Shown in pieces: positions 1 through 14,467 of a stretch of DNA of 64,000 nucleotides; positions within the stretch are counted from its first letter, which is position 1; every line of letters begins with the position of its first letter. This DNA comes from Mesaphorura yosii (lineage: Eukaryota > Arthropoda > Collembola > Poduromorpha > Tullbergiidae), in contig WIXG01000205.1 of the NCBI GenBank assembly GCA_009869945.1, positions 79,130 through 143,129 of the forward strand, given 5' to 3'. A program made the translations under genes and the position numbers. The notes beneath the pieces are model-generated. The model saw only the letters and a program-made list of their open reading frames with translations, was not told where the DNA came from and ran no database searches.

Positions 1-264
1 CAAACGGAACTCCGGAATAGAAATGGAAATGAATGGACCGGAGAAGAAGAAGAAAAGGAATCGTGCTTCTAATGGAGTATAATAAAAGAGGATCAAGGCG
101 GGCTTTGCGTCTTTATATTCATGGCTCAGCCGAGGCCGGGACCAGACGGGTCGGGGCTCAAGAGCGGGTCTTTTCTAGGATTTAACTGACAAATAATGCA
201 GCAACGCAAGAAAAATGACGGGTCTTTATCCCGAAGAAGCAGAGAGAAGCATTTCAATACTTGC

Positions 265-3200
265 CTGGTGCGAGGATGGAGTCTCCGTTGGGGAATCCGA
301 TGATGTCCCGCATCTTCTTCAGCACAAAATTCTCCATGAGAATGAAGACGGGTGCAATTTCGTAGGTGAACATGTTCGTGTTGGCGGCCGAAGTCAACCA
401 CTCACCAGCCAGCGAGACTGTGTCCAGCCCGTTCGAGAGCTGATTGAAGAAGTGCGGGTGTCCTGCAAAGTGAACAATGAAAATTTCCTCAAATTCGCTA
501 CTACGTGTTGTGTTGGCTCTTAATTACGGTCGTTATTGTATTTTCATTCATTAATTTGCGCAAAATTAGCGCTGGCATTCCCAAGCGCGAGCAGCTGAGC
601 TCAGGAATTTAATTAGCCACCGCGGAGAGAGAAACGCAGTTCAGTGATATTTTATTGAGTTATTTGACGTAAAATGTAGCAAATTGAATTCCAGATGCGG
701 GACAGTATGACAATATGATTAGGACGTAATTTTGATACCCCAGCCCGCTTTATTCACCCCAACAGGCAGTGTGGCTCGGTGGCTGATGATGAGTAATAAC
801 TCAGTGACGTCGGAGCAGGAAGGGCTTTGCTGCCGCTGCCGTCATCTTCAGCCGAGTCAGAGATCGGGGCTGTGTGTAAATAATGGAAGCAGAACAAACG
901 ATGAGGAAACTATTACACGCTCCATTGATAATCTTTTGTATTCCATAGATTCTTTCTCCGACTCGGCTGCTGTGAAGCAAGCTTTCATATTTCATTAGAA
1001 TTCTCGCATTCCCCTCAACTGCACGAACACGGAGTTACACGGACTTCTGCTAGCACGATTTGCATTTTGTTGACGAGTAATTCGCACATGGAGACAATTT
1101 GCAAAGTTTTGCCTGAATTCGAATCCATTTGATCAATGACAGTGCGACACGTTTCTGGCATTAGATTTTAGATCCGACGGCTTTCAGGCTCACAGGCATT
1201 TTGTCAGAATTCTGCACTGGAGATAATTTTCCACACTCGTCTCGGCTTGTTTTAAGTGCGACATGAAAATTCGATTCTTCTTGAGAAACAATCGAAACTT
1301 TCCCAACTGTTGTGCTGCAGAAATCACTTTCCTCCAAAACTATGCGAGACGCGAGTGCTGCGAGCTGCGCTTTGCTTGAATGGGGGAATTTCTTCCCTCT
1401 GCTGCCAGTTCGAGGCGAGTTTAATCAGGCAATCACAATCTGTTGCCCGTTTCTCCTATCCGCTCAGCTAAAAAACAAGGCGCAAAGCAAGTGGGGAGGC
1501 AAGTAGGCAGCAGAAGTTCCGAACTGCAATAATTGGAACTCAACCATCTGCAGCAAAGCACGGCAAAACTTCTGAGCGCGCTTTCCAGCGAATTTTTCAC
1601 CAAGTGAATAGAAAAACTTTGGGGAAGATGAGGATATTTAGAAGCTTTTACTCTAATCCCTGTTCAGAAAATATTCTTACATCTGACGTGAGTTTAAGCC
1701 TTCTTCCCTGCCCTATCTCATCTCGGCTGTGTTAACATTAGGAATTCATTCGTTCCTGAATGCATTGCCGCTTATGGATTCGTCGGTGCACAATTTGCAA
1801 TTTCTCCCGACACGAAACAGCGAATGCTTTCTGGTTTTTCCTTCAGATGCAAGAAATTCTGGCATTTCTGCGCATGAATGACCTCAGCTGGAGTTGCTGT
1901 GCAGGATTTTGGATTTTCGTGTTGGAGCAGAAACAGAAACATGACACTGACATGAAGTGCTTGCTTTTCCTAATGCACGTGTTTTCCGAGTGCGAATGCG
2001 GATGCCTTTTGAAAGCCAGTGGCCCATATACGGCGGTGGCTGAAACCTAAGCGGTTAATCGCCTTAAGTCCGCCGCCACGGCCCCGAGCCCCACTCCACT
2101 CTTGTTGGAGTGGGATTTTGTGTGGGTGGATTGTGCATGATTCTGAATTCGAATTCCTTGCTTAAATGGTTCTAGGTTCTGGTTCCAGTTTAATAATCGC
2201 TGTGGTTGTGGTCTGAATCATGCATTTGAATGGCAGTAGGCGTTCGTATAAATCATCAACAGTTTTCGATTCTTTCTGATTCAGGCTGCAGAGTCGAAGA
2301 AAGCCTTCCTGCTGCGAGTGACGTAAATAGACGGCTAATGATACTTGAGTGACTCTTAAATAATGCTATTACTCTCGTCTCCTCTACCCTGTTCTGTGAG
2401 TACACAAAACACAAGCACGCAGCTCCTCATCAAATCAGGCTCAGAATTCACTTACACATGTAACGAAGAGCCCCTCGCACCGTGTGCACGAGAAAGAGAA
2501 TCAGGGAAGAAGGAAGGGGAAAGTTCTCTGTTCCCTCCTGGTATGGTGCTGTAAACTTTGAGTATTTACTCACTGATGCCTGCCAAGGCGCGTATGCGGG
2601 CTGTCACTAATCTCGTGCTTACACTTTATGCCAAAGCAAACTGACGCCTTTTGTTATTGCCACTGCGCTGCTCATGTTGTTAGGAAATGGCAACATCTGG
2701 TAGGCAAACAGCAGCATTCGCACTCACCCGTTTTGACTTGGTACTTGAGCGTATCCTTGCAGTCTGTGAGGAGCTGATCCAAGTTCTGCGGCTCGTCAGG
2801 TAGCTCAAAGTCCATCACCTCCATCAGTTGGTCCGGGTGGTGAAAGTCCAGAATCTTCTCTGATCGGTCGTTCGTCTTGTTGATAAACTCAAAGAGAAGT
2901 GGCATCAGGCGCTGGTAAAACTCTTGGGTCTCCCGGAAGCCTTGCGGGTTCCACGGAACCAAATCTGGAAACAAAATTACAATACAGAATTTTAATGCAC
3001 ATTTTTATGCCGATTATTTGCAAAGAGGGTAGGCCAAATCTGGTCTCGCATAATAAATCTCTGCCGTCGTAACTATTTAAAGATTCAATAATTCTTGAGC
3101 GTAAATCCCTTTATTCCCGAGTCTCTCTCCAAAGTGTCAAGAGCATCCCACTCATTCATCACCGCTCAAACTCCCCTGCCAAACAATGCAAGCAAGAGAG

Positions 3201-4883
3201 AAGAGTTCCAAAGGTCCCATCAGGATTTAAAAGATTGACTGTTTTTTTTTAATATTAGGAACTGAGCCGACCCGAGCCGCAGCTGTGCTTTCTCTGCGAT
3301 GCGCTGCATTTCTTGAAAGAGTAACAAATGAAGGACGAGATGCGAGATGTAGCCCTTCTCTGCTTCAAAAGGAAATCACAAATCGATACAACTTTGGGGG
3401 TGATTTGAGACTACCCGCATTTCGCATCATAGATAAAACCCGGGACCAATTCTGATGAAATGCATGCGATACGCTGCGTTTTGATTGAATTTACCAACCG
3501 CGAATGCCCTCATAATGCTAATAATGAAGGTCGCAATTCCTTGTTCATTGTTCCTTGCAGAACAGAACTTCTGAAAGGAATCACGTCTTAATTCAGCCAG
3601 CCATTCTCTCGAGCCCGAATGGGAGACTCTAAATTGAATTTAGCTTCGATATAAAAGAGGAAATTGTGTACTCACAGCCCGCCCGAGATAAAAGTCGCTG
3701 ATTGCGGCGGGCAACGCGCGGTGCGGTGGGACTGGAACGACAATACCACATCATCGTTCAAGTTTTTTAACACAGACGCGATCGCATCGCAGCCAAGTTA
3801 AAAAAGGCGCATCCATCAAGAGGAAGTGAGAAAGGAAGCGACAACGAGCAGGCGTTGTGCTTCACGACAAAACCAGCAAGACGGGTGTCACATTGACACC
3901 AAGACCGCATGGGCATACTCTATGTTATGTGTCCCTGGAGAAGGACGATAGCCACACCACGACTTGCTTCGGCGTGGCGTTCACTCGGGAATGTTTACTC
4001 AGTCCGAAACTGAATGAACTGCCACTGCATCGAAGGCGATAATAGTATTCAAATTAATTATTGATTCGTGTAGCAGCACCGAGCACGATTTTGATTTTCA
4101 AGTTTTCAAGATTAGTATGAATTCGCTTCTGAAAGTCTGTTTGCCTACTCCGAATTCCGAAAGTGGATAAAGCGTCAGTCAATCTTGGCGCATGCCTGAG
4201 ACATATTACACAAACTTGTCAGCATTTCACAAACTTGCGCCTGCTTGCTTGTTGAGAATTTTGTTATGCAAAATGGAAGGGAAGATCTGACTTGGGCGAG
4301 TAAGCAATATGCAACTGTTTCAGGAAGGAAGCAAGACCGACTGACAATATTTCAGGCAAAGAATTTAATTAAACTTTCCCTGTGACGGTGACGGCCGTCT
4401 GAATGCAATTTCGTTTCGTATTTGTTACGCGCTTCGTGCGTGCATTGTTATTGCCACACCAAACGGCACCACGACGAGGAAAATGAACGACCAAAGTTTT
4501 GACAACCGAGTGCAGCGAAATGCTGCCGTTCAACCGACCGAACATCAGCGCAGATGTGTCGCACACATTGAATTCTAATCTAGAAATGCGAAGTTTCAAT
4601 TTTCAAGTCAAACTCCAAATTAATGCTCGTTGGCCATTACAAAATTGAAATTGCTCACTTGTTAGGTGTTGTATTACTTGCCCAAAGGGCATAATCGCTA
4701 TAAAAGCTTGCATAATTAATTAATGGATCAAGCAAGTAGTAGGCTCTTACCGTTGTAGTGGAGCGTTCCGATGTCCTTGCCGCCAGCCCCACTCATGCTG
4801 ATGCCCATGTTCAGCGCGGCGGACTTCATGGACTCCCGAACCGTCGTAGTGGCGTCCGATATTGTTTTCGATATTGACGTCAT
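265..4883 (-). CDS. Gad1: glutamate decarboxylase, 5' exons (partial, continues left of window)
   Basis: PLP-dependent enzyme that decarboxylates glutamate to GABA in inhibitory neurons. Three coding exons read on the minus strand: 4751-4883 (starts [15 protein letters not shown]), 2728-2964 ([20 protein letters not shown], then [16 protein letters not shown]) and 265-462 ([20 protein letters not shown], then [18 protein letters not shown]). These blocks match the conserved N-terminal part of animal GAD65/67 and insect Gad1. All three junctions are phase 1 and join in frame. The exon at 265 ends in AG|GCAAGT, a GC-AG donor. The PLP-lysine exon lies beyond base 1. The ATG at 4881-4883 sits 3 nt after an acceptor (tttcag), so an upstream exon must exist; see the candidate at 7284. 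The related cysteine sulfinate decarboxylase is the main alternative, but the HHPDQL and [10 protein letters not shown] blocks favour GAD. Confidence 0.92.
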
Positions 4884-4904
4884 TATCTGAAACGCAAAAG
4901 GAGG

Positions 4905-4955
4905 GCAGGTGCAAATTAAGTGCAGGTGCAAATTGAGTGCAGGTGCAAATGCATG
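4905..4955. repeat. three 17-bp tandem repeats carrying CAGGTG E-boxes
   Basis: Three near-identical 17-bp units (gcaggtgcaaattaagt, gcaggtgcaaattgagt, gcaggtgcaaatgcatg) lie about 20 bp upstream of the GAD coding-exon acceptor. Each contains CAGGTG, the E-box recognised by Snail/Scratch-type zinc fingers and some bHLH dimers. Whether they are regulatory is inference. Confidence 0.7.
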
Positions 4956-5049
4956 TGGCCATGGCCAGTGCCACCTCGACACTGCAGGAATTCGTGCACG
5001 CAAACGAACGCCCGTGCGTGTTTTGCCTGTTAATTTCATTAAGCCGCGA

Positions 5050-8000
5050 CTGCGGCTTTGACTTTGACTTCATAATTTAATTATGAAAGAAAGGACAGGC
5101 GCAGGCGGTTAGATTTGCGGTCGATTAAAAACCAACCCTTAAATTTTGGTAGAATTTTCGATGTCCTTGAACGTAAGCTTTTACAGCTCTCAAATTCTTA
5201 TCAAGAATTCCTCTCTTATCAGGTTTTTGTATGCGAGCAGCACTCACCTTAGTGAATTAGCGAACCAGGTTAATTGAACGATATCAGCCTTTTCCTTGCA
5301 CAGTTAGCGTGATGTAAAGTAATGAAGATTTTGTCAGAAAAATATATTTACTCTGAGTTGATATATTTACACTCGCATTTCACTAAAATATATTATCACC
5401 CAAACGAATCACACTGCTGGAGAGGCCAAACCATCAAGGAGGAACAGAAACCTTTGCATCAGCAGAAAAAACGAGATTGAAACGGAAAATAATAAGATAA
5501 TTGTATCCTTGATGAAAATTAAAGGTTCCGTGCTCGAATCGTAAAATTAGGCGAAACAAATTCGAAAGGAATTAATTAAACGAGGTGAAGGAAATTCAGG
5601 CTTAGAAGGAAAGAGACAAGACGGAGACGGAGAGAGAAAGAGCGGAGAAAGGAGTCGGTCGAGGATCGAGAACGAATGAACTGAAACGCCTTCCTCCGCT
5701 CTCCAAGGAGCGCCGTGTCCCACTTCGCAAGGCCAAAGCACAGACACCAGCAACGAACGAAATGTACAGGAATTCAGATGTCGTCGAGTGAAAGCACGTC
5801 GCATCTCAGCGAGGAGAAAGTCAGATGCCAGCCAATCCAGGCGGGAGGAGGGTGGGGCTACCCTACATTCGGGAACCAATCGCGGAGAAAGTCAAAGTTG
5901 ACTTTTCCCATTGCGGAGGAAGAAAAATGAAAGAATTCCTACGCATGAAACACTTTCCTGCTCCTGCGTCATGAAGCATAACTTTCTCAATATTTCTGCT
6001 TGCAATACATCATCGATTCAATATCTTACGTGGGCCTGCAACGCGGTTATTGAAATGACATGGCTTATTGAATTTTGATATCAATACTGCGAAAGCCTGA
6101 ATTGATCCCAATTAAAATTGCGCCGATGACCTTTGAATGATGCTTGCAGCATTCAAAACTGCGATACGGTCGTTTTCTTTCTTTTCGCTTGGGCAAAGAC
6201 GGGGACGAAAGAAGAAGAAAGTTGAAGCAAATGGCTGTGTAAACGGCATTACATAGCAAATGACTAGATAAATATCCAATCTGTACTTGGTTTGGTTGAA
6301 TTCCGGTGTGGAATGTACAATTTCCTTTTGACATTTAATGCTATTAAAGTTTCAATACTTTCTCTGCACTGCAACTTCTCGTCGACCCTTCCGCGTGGCA
6401 TTGATTTTTTAGTGCGAGGCACGCGCACGCGGCAGGCAACGGCAGCCACTCGATTATTGCTATTATTAATATTCTAGTGCCTGCCTGCCTATGCTGGCGG
6501 AGGGGACTCGGCATCTGCTCGCTTTATCTCTGTGTCTGATGTGTCTGGCGCAGATTGAAATGATGATACTTGAATCCACACTGAACACGAATCACCGACT
6601 GACTGCGAAAGCCAAGTCGAGTGGATAATTCAGAGTATAACTTTAGCTTTAGTCGGCCCTTCTGACTCCGAATTTCTGCGTCGGCAGCAAAAGTGGTGGA
6701 AGTAATCTGCAAAATACGCTGTTGTTGATTGAAACTGCCATTGCCATTTGCGGGATTGGTCAACCCATATCAAAAGTTTGCATTTGCGGGTCAGTCCACT
6801 GAAAAATTGGAGTTTAGCCTTTATCCGTTCCTGAACGGGATTCAAAAGTTTACGTGCTGCGAGAGTTGAACGAGAAGAGAATAAATCAGGCCAGAATGAT
6901 TCCATCAACACTAAAGCACAGCACAATAACAATTCACAAAATGCAATTCATCTTCTTTTGTCTAAAGAGCAGTCAAATCAAGCTGCTGGGCACAGATGCT
7001 GCTTCTCTTTGTCATTACATTCTATAAACACTCGCCTGATGACGACAACTACGAATGCCTTGCTAGCGCCGGCGCAAGCCCCGACTCAATTCAGAAATAT
7101 TCCAAACTCCAATTTCCATAAGAAAGTTGTCCATTCGTTTTGGCACAAAGAAACGAGGGCTTAAGATAAAATGCGTATTACGATTCCATATTCATTCGTG
7201 CTGTGCTACTTTCATGCAAAACTTTGCAAGGACACTTTGGCCATCTCGATTTTTAAGGCAATGAGCCTCAGCTTAGAACTTACCATTTTGAGGCCGCAAA
7301 TCCACGAAGCAAAACTCCAGAATTAAAGAAAGGACAAAACCAAACTGACGTTCACCAAAGAGAAATCACAAAATACAAAAATACAACGTTATTAAAATAT
7401 TTGCCCAGCAAAGATACGAAGATTCCAAACAGAAGGGAACTCCATGCATGCCTCTAATTGCATTGCATGCCTAAGCACGGTAAAAATGTCCCCCAGCCGA
7501 TTCAAATTCACGTTTGAGTCAAAAGGGAGATTGAGATTAAATGCCACATGCCATAATGCGAACAAAACGATGTTATTGGCCACATTCCACAGCACAGATG
7601 TGCTGTTGTTATTCTATGCCAGCGTAATCGTAATTCACATTTCCCGTTTAATGGCGTAAAATTTCATTTATTTCATTGCAAAATCGATGCCATTTCCATT
7701 CCTGCAGCAGACGGCAGACTCGCAGAACATTAAACTTCGGCATTATTGACATTAACGTCATTTGTCCTTCGACTTTTGCTTCTCAGAATTTGAGCTTCAA
7801 ACTTTTCCTTTTATCCTTCTGCCAATCCTTGCAAACTTGCTAAATCTGCTGGCTTCGGCTCCCTTTGATTTACGCTTTATTGCCCTGCCCTGCTCCGTTC
7901 TATTTTCGTCTCTCTCCGCGTCTTCGCCAGACGAAATGGCGACGAAGAACGCAAAATGTCTGCCAAGAAGAACTCATTCAAAGGAGAATAAAGTTTCGAA

Positions 8001-9985
8001 ATGCCAAAGGTGATAGAAAGCGGCGATCCAATTCAAGTCAACAACAACAACCGCACGCGGGACGCGGTAAACGAGTGGGTTTCATGAAGAAAGCAAATGA
8101 GAAAAGAAGATGCGGAGAACTTTCTCGGATAACTAATGACTTTTCTAATAATTTAAGTCGTAAAAGCCAAGACAAGCGTGGAGATAAGACCAAGGACCAA
8201 AGAGCAGGCAGGCAAGCAAGCAGGCGGGCGTGCTACAAAACACGAAAACACCAGACTCTCAGTTCCGTGCTATGCTTGTGTACCAAAAATCCAACTGCCA
8301 GACAGTTTGACTCCTGCGTTCACTGCTTTTCAGAGCCGTTTCTAGATTCTGAATCCGGGCATTACTTGCACGTGTGGTGATGCCTGGCGCTCCGCTCTGG
8401 GAGAGCGAATTTTATTTTACGGCCTAAGCCGCAGAGTCTGCTTGGAGCTCTGGGTTATTTGTATGTTCGTGTTCGTGTTGGGGCAAATCGTGCGGGTCGC
8501 CCACATTCCTTTACGTACTGAGTACATTTAGTTTTGTATTTTCATTCGTTGCCCACATGCCCGCCCGTGGTCGCAGCAGGTCTCCGCTTACAGCGGAGAA
8601 AGCCCACTGCCTACTTGCAGCCCAGCACAGGCAAAAGGCAAAAAGGCCTTGGTCCAGGTTCTTGGAAGTGGAAGAGAACAGAAGAAATCAATTTGGGAGA
8701 CAAATTGTTTACTACTTTTGGAACCTTCCACTTCGAGCCGAGCCCACTCATTCCGTTAGAATGCCTGCCCTTGCTTTCTCTTCTCTACTGCGTTCTGCTG
8801 ATTTCCTCCTGAGCCTTTCAGGACCACTGCGAAACTGAGCTGGGCTACGAACCGGACCGAACTGGTTCCACTCGTATTTTGTACAATTCTCTGTGCTGCC
8901 AAAGTAGGCCAAGGAGATGCATGCCGAGCAGTACTGTAAAGGCGAAAAAGGCCACAGAGCAAATTCGACCACAGGAATTATCGAGTGCAATTAAAAACTA
9001 GCGCATGAAGTAAAAGTAAAATAAAAGCAGCAATGCGCAAGATAAATTCATGACACATGAAAGTTGACGAGATGTTAAAAACAAATCAGAATGAATAAGC
9101 AGTTTCTTCTTTCGTCTTAAACGAAGCCACACAAAACCAGGCTCTCTATTAAAAAAAAAGTAGCAAGGCATGGCAGGGAAAAGACAGGCAGGGGAATGAT
9201 TGAGGAAAGCACATCACTTTCGTTCCCTCGAGATTTGCGATAGGCAGACCTCAAACTACAACTCGAACGCAGGGAGCGTGTAGAAAAGCAAGCGAGGACG
9301 ACAAAAGGACAACAATAGAAAACAGAATTGAATGCAGAATGCGGAGAGACGTGGCAAGCAGGCGAGTTTCAATTTATGCCCCTTTCATACATCATCCTGC
9401 CACGCCACGCCGAGAAGCCTCTTCGTTCGGTGTTTACTTTACAGCTTTGCTGGCTCCGACCGCATTGCAGTTAGAGAATCTGCTAACTCTCAAAATAAAT
9501 TTGAATATAAGGCGTGCATGAAATTGAGGTAGGCAACAGGCAACTCAACACGAAAGTGAGAATGAGAAGGAACTTCCAGGCAGCTCAGCCTGAGTGCGAT
9601 CGTGATTTTCGACCATATTTCATTCAAATCTTGTTTGTAATGCGGAAGAAAGCGGAAGGAAGGACGACGCTTTGTGGCGAGAGATAAAACAGACGTGTTT
9701 ACCTTTCCCTGCTGCTGGAGCCTGACAAGGAAATCAAGGACACAAGGACGGGTAGCAGAAGAGCATAATTTATCTGAAATGATAAGCCAGGCCGAAACAC
9801 TTAATATTCCATTTAAATGTAGTTGCAGAATTAATCCTTTCAGAATTAATGCCTTCTACCCACACAAAGTGGATCTCAAAAGAAAGAAAGAGGCAGGTTT
9901 TGCTGCCTTTGCTCTGGGTTGTGAAGCTGTTAATTTAATTTACATTATTACCAAAGCGAATTTACTGTTATCTTCTGGTAGCCGA
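5050..9985. other. AT-rich non-coding stretch (intergenic and GAD 5' intron)
   Basis: About 4.9 kb without a supportable protein gene apart from the possible GAD first exon near 7.3 kb. Open frames here (the longest at 7865-8380) are rich in Arg/Lys/Gln, lack homology I can recognise and have no splice or promoter context. Short degenerate AGGCAGGC/AAGCAGGC runs occur near 8210-8230. No RNA gene was recognised. Confidence 0.6.
7284..7347 (-). other. candidate first exon of the glutamate decarboxylase gene
   Basis: On the minus strand an ATG is followed directly by a consensus donor (CTCAAAATG|gtaagt; ATG at 7284-7286). About 60 nt upstream is a TCAGTTT initiator-like motif (plus-strand aaactgac, about 7342-7349). 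Spliced to the acceptor before 4886 this ATG reads in phase 0 into ATA ATG ACG, giving a start of M-I-M-T-S-I-S. The link is inferred from phase and consensus only; no transcript evidence is available, and the ATG inside 4881-4883 remains the conservative start. Confidence 0.4.
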
Positions 9986-9989
9986 AGGT

Positions 9990-9995
9990 TATAAA
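9990..9995 (+). promoter_or_regulatory. TATA box of the orphan secreted-protein gene
   Basis: TATAAA followed by GGGC stands 106 bp before the ATG at 10096, with pyrimidine-rich sequence (gctagggtccat) about 25-30 bp downstream where initiation would be expected. It is the only TATAAA I noticed close upstream of this gene. Confidence 0.5.
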
Positions 9996-10095
9996 GGGCT
10001 ACAACTCCCGCTAGGGTCCATATTCGAAGCTGGCATGCTGTTGATCGCATTCGGTTAACACAAAGTTTAAATAATTTATTGACAAAATTTGCAAG

Positions 10096-10758
10096 ATGTG
10101 CGAAAACATCCGAAAATTGAACAGCGCCCTTGGAGGAAATCTTCCAGGAGTCTCTGGAGCCATTCTTGTGCTTCTGGTCTCCGTTTCACTTCCAAGCCTC
10201 TTCTTCGTTGAGCCCTCCAACGCTGACGCTGCACACATTTCGCACGTTAGCAGCCGTCGCCTTTCTGGTGCAGTGCCGAAGAAGGGAGTGGTCTTGCCTG
10301 TTGGACAGAACCACATCCTTCCGAGCAAGCCCGATAGGCCGCCGCCTCATGGCCCTCCGCCACAGCTACAGCCGACGCCACGGCCTCCCGTCTCCATCGG
10401 AGTCGTGGACCTGCGCCACCCGTATAATCCGCACTACAACCCCGACGAGCACTTTGAGCACTACCCCGACTACCGAATCATGAGCGAAAACGTCGGATTC
10501 ATCGACTCCGTCGACCACGCCGGCCCACTGACAGCCAACGCCGACGGCAGCGGCAATGGAAACGACAACGAGCGCAAGCAAGACGGCGAATCCGGTGCCA
10601 TAGTTGAGAAAGATTCGAACCTCGGGACAACGACGAGGACGACCACACAAAGGACAACGACCACTACCCAGGCGGATTGGGACTACGTCTGCTACGTCCT
10701 CTGCGTGTCCAATATGGGCGGACTCGCGTGTAAGTGCGATGTGCTACCCATTGGATAA
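10096..10758 (+). CDS. single-exon secreted or type II membrane orphan protein, Pro/Thr-rich with C-terminal Cys motif
   Basis: A 220-residue intronless frame. Residues about 20-45 form a hydrophobic segment (VSGAILVLLVSVSLPSLFF), a signal peptide or signal anchor. A proline-rich stretch (DRPPPHGPPPQLQPTPRPP, about 80-98) follows, then an acidic Asn/Asp/Gly stretch, a threonine run (TTRTTTQRTTTTT, possible O-glycosylation) and a C-terminal cysteine cluster CxxxCxxxxxxxxCxC (CYVLC...GGLACKCD). AATAAA at 10773-10778 lies 15 nt after the stop. The C-terminal CKCD coding sequence (GCG TGT AAG TGC) contains a donor-like GTAAGT, so a spliced alternative end is possible. I do not recognise the family. 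High GC and codon bias compared with the flanks support real coding. Confidence 0.75.
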   Translation: MCENIRKLNSALGGNLPGVSGAILVLLVSVSLPSLFFVEPSNADAAHISHVSSRRLSGAVPKKGVVLPVGQNHILPSKPDRPPPHGPPPQLQPTPRPPVSIGVVDLRHPYNPHYNPDEHFEHYPDYRIMSENVGFIDSVDHAGPLTANADGSGNGNDNERKQDGESGAIVEKDSNLGTTTRTTTQRTTTTTQADWDYVCYVLCVSNMGGLACKCDVLPIG

Positions 10759-11983
10759 TGCATCGAGTTGAGAATAAAATTAAGCATTCCGTTTGTTAGC
10801 CAAAAATAATTTGAAACCATAAAATTAAGCGTTTTGCATTTTATTTTGAATCGGCTGCCTTTTCTTAATTTTATGCTGACTCCATATTCAATGAATTCTT
10901 CGCTGAATTGTTTAGAACTCTGACATTTTGTTTCGGTTGTTGGTTCCAATAAATACGCCCCACTTTTTTAAACGTGCTGCATGGAATTCATTTCATAATG
11001 CATTATAGTAAATCTGTCACGACTACGACAATGGAGAGACAAAGGCAAATTTAGTATGGGATTTGTGTGGGAATAATTCACACAATGAAACTGATTGCGT
11101 GCTTGGTCACAGATAAGAGTGACGCAAGCAAGCACTCGCTGGTCGAGCCTCAAGCCTGTCTTGTTTGTGTGTAGAGTTGCGGAGGCGAGTTCCAGAGAAT
11201 AACAAGCCTTTCCGGATTCTGTAGAAGAGGAATTACGCAATTATGGACTCTGTGGCCATGGCCTTCGCATTATTTGAATGAATCAGTCTGAGAGCCGGGG
11301 AAGCTGTCAAATTATGCAGATGTACCTCTTCAATGAAATGCAATTAATTGCTCGATGAATTGCTGCTTATTTCTTGGTTTGAGCCTTGTGCTGTCTTGAA
11401 TACAAATTGTCGTTTCATTCAGAATGGAACGGCGACCACGTCACATTCTAAAAACCTGCAGAGGATGAAATCACCTCATCGCAGGTAATTGGCAGGTAAA
11501 AAATCCTCATAACAGGTTGTCAAGATCAAAGCATTTAAGCATTGCTCACTGAGACTGCGTCACGATTGCATTGCGTTCATTATCATTACTCTGTCGTGTT
11601 GCTAGCTGGCTGGAGGACGCGGAGGGTCACTCGTCACTCGTAATTGTTGGAGTACGGAGTCGTACGCGTTGACGAGCTGAAGCTGAATGAGATGTAAATT
11701 AGATATATTTTTGTTTCTGAATGTGAACAAGTCTCATCTTCATCATCGCGAACTCATCTCATCTGTCTACAGAGACGGGATTTTTTTTGTCCGTAATCAA
11801 AAACAAGAGCCGGAATCAACCAACCTCCGCCTCAACTTACGTAACAGTTTCGATGTGAATGTGCGTTAACGTTGTAGTTAATCGTCATTACGATTTCTGT
11901 ACCTTTCTCAAACAAATTAAGTTAATGTCACTTGGCCAGTTCAAATATTTACCTTGTGCGAGTCTCATCTCCGTCCATTAACT

Positions 11984-14249
<2,266 letters not shown>

Positions 14250-14467
14250 ATTTGTCCGCGGTGGCTGTTGTTTCCCAGGCTAATTCCTTACTCGTTGCTC
14301 TTTTGTATCACGCCGTTGACTTCCTGTTTTGTATTCGACGTTTCGTTTAATAAATTGCAAATTCTAAAACTCGCCAGCAGCAGTGTTCTCAATGACGGAA
14401 GATCAGTCTGCTGAAAGAATCTTTAACCTTTTTAAAATCGTGAATTCCTTAAGCACGTGGCCTCGCC

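Noticed and set aside
126..523. Overlapping frames on both strands at the left edge
   Set aside because: They are shadows of the glutamate decarboxylase exon at 265-462, whose minus-strand reading is clearly conserved.
7865..8380. 171-codon frame on the plus strand
   Set aside because: Arg/Lys/Gln/Ser-rich composition of AG-rich DNA, no homology, no splice or promoter context; it overlaps another unrelated frame.
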